Origin: JAVVEW01 sp032251045
GTDB lineage: Bacteria; Pseudomonadota; Gammaproteobacteria; Methylococcales; Methylomonadaceae
Assembly (NCBI GenBank): GCA_032251045.1
Contig: JAVVEW010000006.1
Location: forward strand, 1 to 64,000
Length of the DNA: 64,000 nucleotides
Reading direction: 5' to 3'
The position numbers and the translations under genes are program-made. Of the stretch, positions 9,329 to 17,050 are shown piece by piece; within the stretch, counting starts at the first letter, position 1, and each line of letters begins with the position of its first letter. Below the pieces are notes generated by a model. That model searched no databases. It was given only the letters and a program-made list of their open reading frames with translations, and was not told the DNA's origin.

Positions 9329-9764
9329 TAACCTTTTTTCAACATTCTAACGATTAAGCAGCAACAAATTATTGGCGATTCATTATGAAACATGCCCTAT
9401 ACACGATGACTATCATGCCTGAACTTTGGCAGACATATTCTGTGCGCATTGATCAAAATGCTTTGCCAGTCAAATTTCGGCACCGGAGTTTCCTTCAAAG
9501 GACACTGTAAATACATCCATATAGACACCATGACAGCATTTCATGCTGAAGATATTTTACCGCAAATCTAAATTGGGGAAGTCAGGAGTACATTGACACA
9601 TGCCTCCTGAAAAGAAATCAACCAGGACAAGATGGTATAAAACTCAGGATAAGATCTGAGTCATCTAAAGCAATCATCTACACACATGATGCACATAAAA
9701 AACCCCTGCCCATTGCTGGACAGGGGTTAGTTAGTTCAAATAATAAGAACTAGACTTGTATTGC
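9329..9764. other. Intergenic region between pmoB and ribF
   Basis: No gene is supported here. The right end holds the pmo operon terminator. Two smaller inverted repeats occur near 9585-9615 (TCAGGAG ... CTCCTGA) and 9643-9662 (ACTCAG ... CTGAGT); neither is followed by a T-run on the minus strand. The ribF promoter presumably lies in the left part. Confidence 0.45.
9695..9728 (-). terminator. Rho-independent terminator of the pmoCAB operon
   Basis: Read on the minus strand, AACCCCTG pairs with CAGGGGTT, extended by inner CC/GG pairs around a 6-nt loop, and is followed by a run of six T. It begins 37 bp after the pmoB stop codon, the expected place for the end of the pmo transcript. Confidence 0.9.
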
Positions 9765-11009
9765 TTAGATGAATGTTGGGATCAACGGAGCATCTACAGT
9801 AGTCAGATGACGGTTGCCACTTTCATCTACGAAGAACAGCAAGCCAGCGAAGCGGCTATCTGGATCGTAGATCAAGTCAGCCAGACGATATACTTCCCAA
9901 GCAGCATCAGAAGCCGTTACTTCGATGGTGCGAGTTTCGCCTGGAGCCAGTGGGCTGTTATCGCTAACAGTCAAGCCATCTTCAGCCAACAGATCATCTG
10001 GGTAGTCAGTTTGATCTTCCCAAACGTCCGCATCCAAGAAACGAACTGATGCAGTGTTGAATTCACCCAAACGAACGGCTGAATCACCATTGTTGGTTAC
10101 TTTCAACGTCATTTGCATCGCACGACCTGGCACACGGTATGAAGCGTCAATAACGTCAACGCTAATTGGAGAAATTTGCTTCTCCATTGGCTTGATGCCA
10201 CGCAGCAGACCAGCCTGCAAAGGCGTGGTGACTGGGTATTTTTCGTTAGCAGCACCCATTGCGAAAGCAACGATTGCAACAGTACCCGCACCGAAAGCCA
10301 TAGCAACTTTACGGTCAGTTGGAGTGATCAGGCTGTCGCCTTTGCCAGCTTCCATCGCCAGTTGACGAGGAATGAAGTTTGGCTTACGCAACCAGTAAAC
10401 CAACCAAGCCAGACCCAACAGATACCAGAAACCATGCCAGAAGTAGACATTATCCAGACCATAAGTTTCCAGATCGATGGTTTCGCCAGTCAGCGTGGTA
10501 ACAGGGTTTTTGAAATCGCTCATTGAGCCATAGATAGATACCCATTTACCTGGACCGATGATCGGACCACCACCTTCAACGTTCAACATGGTGTGAACGT
10601 GCCAGTCACCTGGACGACGTGCTTTCAACAGTACTTTGAATTCGTAAATTTCACCCAATTCCAAAGATACTGAACGTGGCACCAGCTGGTCGCCGATCCA
10701 AGAACCGTGACGAACAAATACTGGACCTGGGATACCGATGTTCAAGAAAGCACTTTCGGGCTTGTCAACAGTCTCAGGCCAGCCTTCGAAAACATAAAAC
10801 TTTCCGGAGATGGTCATGTTTTCGTTGACGTCGACCTGGTCTTTTGACCAGTTCAGGTCATACCAGTGAATAGTACGCATACGCATGAAGGCAGCCTGTG
10901 ATTTCTCACCGTGTGCTGATGCTGCTGGTGCGTAGAAGATGGATGCTGCCAAAGAAACAAACAGAGCAGCAAAGGATAGCTTAGCGATCCCGTTTTTCAT
11001 TAATTTCAT
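9765..11009 (-). CDS. pmoB: Particulate methane monooxygenase subunit B
   Basis: PmoB is the largely periplasmic copper subunit of pMMO, which oxidises methane to methanol. The ATG at 11009 is fixed by AGGAGG at correct spacing and by the resulting 414-residue length with a signal peptide cleaved after SAHA-type sequence, leaving mature N-terminal His33. The Cu-B site residues His33, His137 and His139 (GDWHVHT) are at exactly the positions used for Methylococcus capsulatus Bath. His48 of the bis-His site is present, but residue 72 is Tyr rather than His, as in many non-Bath enzymes. Two cupredoxin domains flank two transmembrane helices. It is the third gene of pmoCAB and is followed by a strong terminator. 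Confidence 0.99.
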   Translation of the reverse strand: MKLMKNGIAKLSFAALFVSLAASIFYAPAASAHGEKSQAAFMRMRTIHWYDLNWSKDQVDVNENMTISGKFYVFEGWPETVDKPESAFLNIGIPGPVFVRHGSWIGDQLVPRSVSLELGEIYEFKVLLKARRPGDWHVHTMLNVEGGGPIIGPGKWVSIYGSMSDFKNPVTTLTGETIDLETYGLDNVYFWHGFWYLLGLAWLVYWLRKPNFIPRQLAMEAGKGDSLITPTDRKVAMAFGAGTVAIVAFAMGAANEKYPVTTPLQAGLLRGIKPMEKQISPISVDVIDASYRVPGRAMQMTLKVTNNGDSAVRLGEFNTASVRFLDADVWEDQTDYPDDLLAEDGLTVSDNSPLAPGETRTIEVTASDAAWEVYRLADLIYDPDSRFAGLLFFVDESGNRHLTTVDAPLIPTFI

Positions 11010-11094
11010 ATATCCTCCTCTATGGACTAGAGAACTTGTTGTTTTTAGATCGATAGACGACGCACAAAGTATTTCGTGCAATTTACAAGCAAAA

Positions 11095-11838
11095 TCAAGC
11101 TGCTTTTACGAAATCGGTCTTACCGAACCATTTACCGAAGAAGTGCCACAGGAAGTAGATCAGGATACTCATGAACGCTGAGAAGAAAGCAGATACAGGA
11201 GCAACGTCTTTACCAAACGTTCTCAAAGTACCTTTTTCAACCATACGAATGTACTCAGGAGTACCTGTTCTTACATAGTGGTAACCTTGCAAGTCAGCCA
11301 GAGTCAGCATCATGCCATTCCATTCAACTGGAACGTGCAGAGGCGCGATGATCGGCCAGTTGCTTGGGTAGAACAACAAACCCCAACCCATTGCACCAAC
11401 AACAGCTGTGAAAGTCATGCTGTTAGAAAGCATCAGCACAACATCCAGGAAGATAGCGCCTGGGATCAGCATAGATGGGAACACGAAGTTAACTGGGAAG
11501 TAAGTCCAGCCCCAGAAGTTCAGGTAGCGGTTAACCCATTCACCCAACAATAAGCCCAGCACAGACAAGATAGCGCCATAAGGCAGTTTATATCTGTACC
11601 AAAGAACGGCCTGAACAGCAGCAGGGAAGGTAATGGAAACGATTGGAGCAACCGTTACCCACAGACGACGGTCTTTCCAGTCAGTCCAGAAATCCCAGTC
11701 ACCACCAGTCAACATGTAGTGGATATGGTAACCACCGAGGATAATGAAAAACAAAGTAAAGTAGATCATGTAGTCAAACGTACGGGAAACTTTAACCGCT
11801 TCCGCACGAGAACGTACAGCTGATTGAGATGCGCTCAT
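11095..11838 (-). CDS. pmoA: Particulate methane monooxygenase subunit A
   Basis: PmoA is the integral-membrane subunit of pMMO and the standard phylogenetic marker of methanotrophs. AGGAGG sits 7 nt before the ATG at 11838 and gives the typical 247 residues (MSASQSAVRSRAEAV). An in-frame ATG six bases upstream is too close to the Shine-Dalgarno. Seven hydrophobic segments are visible. The conserved blocks GGDWDFWTDWKDRRLWVT, NFWGWTYFPVNFVFPS and LTLADLQGYHYVRTGTPEYIR place it in the pMMO clade of type I methanotrophs rather than AMO or pXMO. It lies between pmoC (131-bp gap) and pmoB (85-bp gap). Confidence 0.99.
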   Translation of the reverse strand: MSASQSAVRSRAEAVKVSRTFDYMIYFTLFFIILGGYHIHYMLTGGDWDFWTDWKDRRLWVTVAPIVSITFPAAVQAVLWYRYKLPYGAILSVLGLLLGEWVNRYLNFWGWTYFPVNFVFPSMLIPGAIFLDVVLMLSNSMTFTAVVGAMGWGLLFYPSNWPIIAPLHVPVEWNGMMLTLADLQGYHYVRTGTPEYIRMVEKGTLRTFGKDVAPVSAFFSAFMSILIYFLWHFFGKWFGKTDFVKAA

Positions 11839-11969
11839 TCGCATACCTCCTAAAAGATGATTTATTTTTATACCCTGAAACCGTCTCACCTGCTCTTTCA
11901 TTGAACAGGCAAGACAGCCAGGAGATAGTTTTTACTACATTAGCAGCTGATAACAGCTACAACTTCGCC

Positions 11970-12722
11970 TTATGCCAGGTCTTTTTTCAGCAGTTTAGCG
12001 ATAGCTTGTACTTCAGTGTTCAATACACCCAATACACCCAGAGCCGCCCATCCGAAGAAGACGAAACCATAGTGCAGAGGCGCAACGAACAACTCTTCCA
12101 TGAACCAGAAAGTGTGACCCCACTCATTCAGACCAACGTTTGGCAGAATCATGAAAGGACCAATTACCGCTACCATGTATTGCAAGGACAGACCTTGTTG
12201 GTAGGTAGGCAGTCTGGTTTTAGCATACAGGAATGAAGCGAAACCAGTGATAATGTAGATTGGATAGCTCAGGTAGAACTCAATGATGTGACTTGGAGTG
12301 AAGTCGGTATCACGAACGATGGTTTGGTGCCAAGTACCATCTTGCTCGGTGAAGTAACTTGCACCGTAGTAGATAGCTGTACCGTAGCAAACCAACCAAG
12401 TCCAGTGAGTGAAGTGTCTACGCAACTCTTCACGAGGTGTGATGGACATAACTTTGCGGTCACGGGTTTTCCAGATATAACCCCACAAGATCGAGGCTAC
12501 AATAACTTCCAACACCATTTCGATGTACAGGAAGTTCATCCAGTAAGTTTCGAATTCTGGAGCAAAAGAATCCAGACCCGCAGACCAACCATAAACACCT
12601 TCATACCAACGTACCCAGCCGTAGAAAACTACGTACAGGAGTACACCAGCAATCATGTTTCTTTTGTTCAAAAGGGGTGCTTCTGCAGCATCAGCTTTAA
12701 CTGATTCAGTTGTAGCAGCCAT
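11970..12722 (-). CDS. pmoC: Particulate methane monooxygenase subunit C
   Basis: PmoC is the membrane subunit of pMMO that carries the Cu-C and Cu-D sites, now thought to be near the methane-oxidising centre. The 250-residue protein starts at an ATG 6 nt after AGGAGG. The Cu-C ligands correspond to Asp128, His132 and His145 (DGTWH ... DFTPSH). The Cu-D ligands correspond to Asn199, His203 and His217 (LNEWGH ... APLHYGF). All are conserved. Six transmembrane helices are apparent. It is the first gene of the operon, and its leader contains a terminator-like palindrome. Confidence 0.99.
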   Translation of the reverse strand: MAATTESVKADAAEAPLLNKRNMIAGVLLYVVFYGWVRWYEGVYGWSAGLDSFAPEFETYWMNFLYIEMVLEVIVASILWGYIWKTRDRKVMSITPREELRRHFTHWTWLVCYGTAIYYGASYFTEQDGTWHQTIVRDTDFTPSHIIEFYLSYPIYIITGFASFLYAKTRLPTYQQGLSLQYMVAVIGPFMILPNVGLNEWGHTFWFMEELFVAPLHYGFVFFGWAALGVLGVLNTEVQAIAKLLKKDLA

Positions 12723-12739
12723 TTCTACCTCCTAAAAAT

Positions 12740-12764
12740 TAAAAAAAAACCTCACGTACGTGAG
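12740..12764 (-). promoter_or_regulatory. Terminator-like palindrome in the pmoC leader (possible attenuator)
   Basis: A perfect 14-bp palindrome CTCACGTACGTGAG (12751-12764) is followed on the minus strand by G and nine T, directly upstream of the pmoC ribosome-binding site. As RNA it can form a 5-bp stem with a GUAC loop plus U-tract, a minimal intrinsic-terminator shape inside the predicted 5' UTR. As DNA it could instead be a dimeric operator. Regulation is inferred, not shown. Confidence 0.55.
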
Positions 12765-12836
12765 AATTGTCCTTAAAGTTAAATGCAGCCTGCTATAACA
12801 GGTCTGCAGCGCCTTCCCAGTTCTGGCACAGTGGGA

Positions 12837-12864
12837 ATGTTACCAGTTACGGAAGGCTTGTCAA
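12837..12864 (-). promoter_or_regulatory. Sigma-70-like promoter of pmoCAB
   Basis: On the minus strand TTGACA (12864-12859) is separated by 16 bp from TAACAT (12842-12837). This is the best match to a housekeeping promoter in the region and points towards pmoC. It predicts transcription starting near 12830 and a 5' UTR of about 105 nt. Sigma-70-type promoters are known upstream of pmoC in other methanotrophs. Confidence 0.7.
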
Positions 12865-13051
12865 GAATCGGTAGCGACTTTGTTTCACAAACAACCCTGA
12901 ATGCATTCTGGATTTGGCAACCCCGCAACACCAGGCATGAACAACCAAGCCCATCTTGCTTTTTTACTAACTTTTGACAAGATAGGCTAATCAGAACGCA
13001 TCATGCCACTCACAAACGGCGACCGTACCCACAACCATCTCAAGGAAAAAA

Positions 13052-13489
13052 ATGAAAAAAAATTCCCTTCTCTTTCTAATGATTGGCGCTGGCATACTCT
13101 TGCTTGTCCAGGTCAAAGTTGTCATGCCACTAATGACCAAGGCTGCAACCTCTGATCTGTTCCTGGAAGACACCGACGATCCTGGCAGCCAATATGAAAT
13201 TGCCACCCCTGCAACCCAGATGGCTTTTGAACAGTGCAACCGATCCATAAAGGAAAAACTGGAGCCTGAATATTTCGTAAACTTTAATGCCGAACCTCGG
13301 CATTCGTGGGATTATGGCAACTATCAGTATCTGATCAACGCAGACATCGAAATCTCATCACCTCAAAGTGAAGCGCAGGTACGCCGCTATGCCTGTAAGC
13401 TTCGGTATGACCTCGGGAACGACACCAGCGGCCTACCTGATCCGCAAAACTGGGACATCAGCGCCATATCCGGCATTCCTGAACTCTGA
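13052..13489 (+). CDS. Small membrane-anchored protein of unknown function next to pmoCAB
   Basis: I do not recognise this 145-residue protein. A single N-terminal hydrophobic helix (about residues 5-27, preceded by KKN) anchors it or acts as a signal. The rest is polar and acidic, with two cysteines (in EQCNRS and YACKLRY) that could form a disulfide outside the cytoplasm. The start at 13052 has CAAGGA upstream. It is transcribed divergently from pmoCAB and ends at a strong hairpin. A role linked to pMMO is only suggested by position. Confidence 0.7.
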   Translation: MKKNSLLFLMIGAGILLLVQVKVVMPLMTKAATSDLFLEDTDDPGSQYEIATPATQMAFEQCNRSIKEKLEPEYFVNFNAEPRHSWDYGNYQYLINADIEISSPQSEAQVRRYACKLRYDLGNDTSGLPDPQNWDISAISGIPEL

Positions 13490-13504
13490 GCCCTTGCCCC
13501 CTTA

Positions 13505-13528
13505 GACTGGCGCCTTTTTGCGCCAGTC
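13505..13528. terminator. Strong hairpin between hypothetical gene and thyA
   Basis: GACTGGCGC (13505-13513) and GCGCCAGTC (13520-13528) form a perfect 9-bp stem with a 6-nt loop. It lies between the convergent ends of the hypothetical gene and thyA. No T-run follows on either strand, so it may act as an mRNA end or processing hairpin rather than a classical intrinsic terminator. Confidence 0.6.
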
Positions 13529-13554
13529 ACCTCAACCACTGGACAGCACCGACT

Positions 13555-14388
13555 CTAAACGGCAACCTCTGCCTTCAGCGCTGCATCAGGTTGATACCCC
13601 TGCAAACTAAAATCTTCGTAACGATAGTCAAAAAGTGTCGCTGGACGCCTGTTAATCAGTAGCGTGGGCAAGGGCTTAGGGCTACGCTGCAACTGTTGCC
13701 GCGCCTGTGTTAGATGTGGTTTATATAAGTGGACATCGCCCCCCGTCCAAATCAAATCACCCGGCTGCATATCAACCTGGTCGGCGACGATATGGGTAAG
13801 CAAGGCGTAGCTGGCGAGGTTAAACGGCAGCCCGAGGAACACATCACAACTGCGCTGGTACACCTGACACGATAACACCCCGCCAGCCGCGTAGAACTGA
13901 AACAACACATGACACGGAGCTAAAGCCATCTTGCCATTGTGGACATTCTGCTGAGGTGAAAGGGTCTCATCCGGCAAATCTGCTACGTTCCAGGCAGACA
14001 CTACCATGCGCCGACTGTCAGGACGGGTTCTCAGCGTCGATATAATCTGTTGCAACTGATCGATAACCTGGCCGTCAGGCCCGCGCCAAGACCGCCACTG
14101 CTGGCCATATATAGGACCTAATGACCCTTGTTCATCGGCCCACTCATCCCAGATCGTTACGCCCTGATCGTTGAGATACCGGATATGGGTATCTCCTTGC
14201 AAAAACCAGAGCAGCTCATGGACAACGGATTTGAAGTGAACTTTCTTGGTCGTGAGCAGGGGAAACCCTTCGTTCAAATTGATACGCAACTGATGACCAA
14301 AAATGGCAAATGTCCCCCAACCGGTTCGATCCGACTTTTCCTCACCTGCTTCAATCAATTTAGCCAGCAAATCCAGATAGACCTTCAT
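13555..14388 (-). CDS. thyA: Thymidylate synthase
   Basis: ThyA methylates dUMP to dTMP with methylene-tetrahydrofolate. The nucleophile is Cys159 in LAPCHVLFQFY. The phosphate-binding arginines are in SRRMVVSAWN, and the C-terminal folate-site block is FDYRYEDFSLQGY. At 277 residues it is 13 longer than the E. coli enzyme, because a short segment (about residues 141-152, between WNVADLPDE and KMALAPC) is inserted before the active-site cysteine. The start codon overlaps the lgt stop by 4 bp (ATGA), so the two are co-translated, the usual lgt-thyA arrangement. Confidence 0.97.
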   Translation of the reverse strand: MKVYLDLLAKLIEAGEEKSDRTGWGTFAIFGHQLRINLNEGFPLLTTKKVHFKSVVHELLWFLQGDTHIRYLNDQGVTIWDEWADEQGSLGPIYGQQWRSWRGPDGQVIDQLQQIISTLRTRPDSRRMVVSAWNVADLPDETLSPQQNVHNGKMALAPCHVLFQFYAAGGVLSCQVYQRSCDVFLGLPFNLASYALLTHIVADQVDMQPGDLIWTGGDVHLYKPHLTQARQQLQRSPKPLPTLLINRRPATLFDYRYEDFSLQGYQPDAALKAEVAV

Positions 14389-15172
14389 GACGCCTTCCTA
14401 TATGCCCAAACCACCAAGCCCGCACCGATGATAATCATAGGCAGCGATAAAATTTGCCCCATACTCATCCAATCAAACAAAACAAACCCCAGGTGCGCAT
14501 CAGGCATACGCACAAATTCAACGATAAAACGAAACAATCCATACAGACACAACGCCAATCCCGTAGGTGCCATGGTCGGACGTTGTTTACGCACATAAAA
14601 CTGCATGATGACAAACAAAACCACCCCCTCAAGCAGCGCCTCATAAAGCTGCGATGGATGCCGCGCCTGTGGCCCGGCACCGGGAAAAACCATAGCCCAG
14701 GGCACATCCGTCACCCGCCCCCACAGCTCGCCATTGATAAAATTACCCAGACGTCCCGCGCCCAGACCAATCGGCGCCAACGGTGCGACAATATCGGTCA
14801 ACTGAAACATCGTACACTTTTGCCGACGCGCAAAAAGCCACATANNNNNNNNNNAAAAACGCCCAGCATACCGCCATGAAAAGCCATGCCGCCCTGCCAA
14901 ACCTGATAAATCATGCTCGGGTTAGCAATAAAATGATTGAAATCATAAAACAGCACATACCCCAGACGCCCGCCAAGAATCACCCCAAATGCACCATAAG
15001 TGACCAGATCCTCAATGGCCTCCGGCTTAATCGGCGACCAAGAACGCCGGGCATAACGCTTGCCAAGAATCCATACGCCCGCAAAACCAATCAGATACAT
15101 CAAGCCGTACCAATGAATTTTAAGCGGCCCAAGCGCCAGTGCCACTGGATCGATGGCAGGATAGGTCAACAT
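14385..15172 (-). CDS. lgt: Prolipoprotein diacylglyceryl transferase, interrupted by a 10-N assembly gap
   Basis: Lgt attaches diacylglycerol to the lipobox cysteine of prolipoproteins in the inner membrane. The N-terminal half (from 15172) shows PLKIHWYGLMYLIGF and GGRLGYVLFYD. The C-terminal half shows the Lgt signature GLGAGRLGNFINGELWGR and HPSQLYEALLEG. The two halves are in different frames only because of the run of N at 14845-14854. By comparison with the E. coli protein about two codons are missing there, so a gap length of 2, 5 or 8 rather than 10 restores one frame. I treat the gene as intact in the organism. It overlaps thyA by 4 bp. Confidence 0.93.
14845..14854. other. Assembly gap (10 N)
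   Basis: Ten undetermined bases inside lgt. The sequence is CTGGGCGTTTTT before and TATGTGGC after on the minus strand. The fixed round number suggests a scaffolding placeholder rather than a measured length. Confidence 0.95.
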
Positions 15173-15220
15173 AGTGCTATTCCTCGGATTTATAGCAGAT
15201 AGCAGAAAATTTACCGGCGC

Positions 15221-15898
15221 TCAGCCTCGCGCCCCGAACAAGGCTGTACCCACCCTGACGATGGTCGCCCCACACGCCACCGCAACTTCCAAATCAGCAC
15301 TCATACCCATCGACAAAGTATCCATGAACGGCTTGCCTTGTGTTTGTACAACAGCGGCCATCGTCCGATAGGCCGCGCTCACTTCCGTGTCGCTAAGTCC
15401 GGGTGCTGGAATGGCCATCACGCCGCGCAACCGAAGCCGTGGCAATACCGCAATCGCATCAACCAATGCCGGCAGTTCGGCAAGCGCCACGCCTGACTTG
15501 GTAGCTTCGTGACTGATGTTGACCTGAATACAGACATTCAAAGGGGGCAATGTCGCTGGACGCTGAGCACTCAAACGCTCGGCAATACGCAGCCGATCGA
15601 CGCTGTGAACCCAATTGAACGACATGGCTATCGGACGGGTTTTATTAGACTGCAAGGGTCCGATAAAATGCCAATCAATTGCAAATGCGGACAATTCGGC
15701 TTGCTTGCGCAATGCCTCCTGCAGGTAATTCTCGCCAAAATGCCGCTGACCTAAATGGTACAAACGAGCGAGACTGCTGGCAGGCTTGGTTTTGCTAACC
15801 GCTAACAAGGTTACCGAACCTGGCGCACGCCCGATCTGGCGCTCAGCAACAGCAATCTGCCCGCGCACATTCTGGTAACATTTTGCTAATTCATCCAT
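15221..15898 (-). CDS. YggS family pyridoxal-phosphate homeostasis protein
   Basis: This is a PLP-binding TIM-barrel protein of the COG0325/YggS (PROSC) family, which buffers pyridoxal phosphate and affects amino-acid pools. I chose the ATG at 15898 (225 residues) over a TTG two codons upstream. The PLP lysine is in LLAVSKTKP (about residue 34). Other family blocks are FGENYLQEA, WHFIGPLQSNK, LNVCIQVNI, LRGVMAIP and LSMGMSADLEVAV, then RVGTALFGAR. It is divergent from pilT, the normal position in proteobacteria (often followed by proC, which is not here). Confidence 0.95.
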   Translation of the reverse strand: MDELAKCYQNVRGQIAVAERQIGRAPGSVTLLAVSKTKPASSLARLYHLGQRHFGENYLQEALRKQAELSAFAIDWHFIGPLQSNKTRPIAMSFNWVHSVDRLRIAERLSAQRPATLPPLNVCIQVNISHEATKSGVALAELPALVDAIAVLPRLRLRGVMAIPAPGLSDTEVSAAYRTMAAVVQTQGKPFMDTLSMGMSADLEVAVACGATIVRVGTALFGARG

Positions 15899-15995
15899 AT
15901 TCAAAGCGACAAAATCTCATTAGACTATAAGCTATGCTATAAAAAAGCAAAATGACGACACCCCATTCACCTCAGACCATTACCAGGTAGCGCCT

Positions 15996-17033
15996 ATGGA
16001 TATCGCAGAATTGCTCAACTTTTCCGTCAAAAACAACGCCTCTGACTTGCACTTGTCTGCTGGCCTGCCCCCGATGATTCGGGTTGACGGCGATATTCGC
16101 CGCATCAATGTCCCCTCGCTGGAACACAAAGAAGTCCATGCGCTGATTTACGACATCATGAATGACAAACAGCGCCGTGACTATGAGGAATTTCTGGAGA
16201 CCGATTTTTCTTTCGCGCTTCCCGGTGTCGCGCGTTTCAGGGTCAATGCCTTCAACCAGGAACGCGGCGCCAGCGCGGTATTTCGTACTATTCCATCCAA
16301 GGTTCTCACCCTTGAAAATCTTAACGCACCCAAACTGTTTCAGGAAATCACCACCCGGCCACGCGGTTTGATTCTGGTGACCGGCCCAACCGGTTCAGGT
16401 AAATCCACCACACTGGCAGCGATGATCGATTACATCAATGCCAATATGTACTCGCACATTCTGACAATCGAAGATCCGATTGAATTTGTGCATGAAAGCC
16501 AGAAATCGCTGATCAATCAACGTGAACTACACCGCGACACCTTAGGTTTCAGTGAAGCCTTGCGCTCGGCGCTGCGCGAAGACCCCGACATCATCCTGGT
16601 AGGCGAAATGCGCGATTTGGAAACCATCCGCCTGGCGCTGACGGCTGCTGAAACCGGCCACCTGGTATTTGGCACCTTGCACACCACCTCGGCCGCCAAA
16701 ACTATCGACCGTATTATCGATGTCTTTCCGGCTGCGGAAAAAGACATGATACGCTCGATGCTATCTGAATCCTTACAGGCCGTTATTTCCCAGACATTGC
16801 TGAAAAAAAATGGCGGCGGACGCATTGCCGCGCACGAAATCATGGTTGGCACCCCTGCCATTCGCAACCTGATACGCGAAGCGAAAGTGGCACAAATGTA
16901 CTCCGCCATTCAAACCGGTCGTAAAGATGGCATGCAAACACTGGATCAATGCCTGAAAGAACTGGTCGAACAAGGCCTTATTACCTCCAAAGCCGCACAA
17001 ACCAAAGCGGTCAATAAGGACATGTTCCGTTAA
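15996..17033 (+). CDS. pilT: Type IV pilus retraction ATPase PilT
   Basis: PilT is the hexameric cytoplasmic ATPase that powers pilus retraction, hence twitching motility and DNA uptake. The 345-residue protein has an N-terminal PAS-like domain (about 1-100). It then has Walker A GPTGSGKST (130-138), the Asp box (ILTIEDPIEFVH), Walker B (DPDIILVGEMRDLETI), the His box (TGHLVFGTLHT) and the PilT AIRNLIRE block. It is followed after 17 bp by its paralogue pilU. No pilin genes are in the window. Confidence 0.97.
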   Translation: MDIAELLNFSVKNNASDLHLSAGLPPMIRVDGDIRRINVPSLEHKEVHALIYDIMNDKQRRDYEEFLETDFSFALPGVARFRVNAFNQERGASAVFRTIPSKVLTLENLNAPKLFQEITTRPRGLILVTGPTGSGKSTTLAAMIDYINANMYSHILTIEDPIEFVHESQKSLINQRELHRDTLGFSEALRSALREDPDIILVGEMRDLETIRLALTAAETGHLVFGTLHTTSAAKTIDRIIDVFPAAEKDMIRSMLSESLQAVISQTLLKKNGGGRIAAHEIMVGTPAIRNLIREAKVAQMYSAIQTGRKDGMQTLDQCLKELVEQGLITSKAAQTKAVNKDMFR

Positions 17034-17050
17034 CTTTACTGGAATCTGCT

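Larger units (their letters stand above)
12723..13051. other. Divergent intergenic region pmoC / hypothetical 13052
   Basis: Besides the pmo promoter and leader palindrome listed separately, the right half is non-coding. It contains a TTGACA near 12975 facing the hypothetical gene but without a clear -10. CAAGGA at 13041-13046 is the ribosome-binding site for the gene at 13052. Confidence 0.5.

Noticed and set aside
12820..12842. Sigma-54 promoter (TGGCAC) in the pmo region
   Set aside because: TGGCAC occurs on the plus strand, but the -12 TTGC element is absent at the required spacing.
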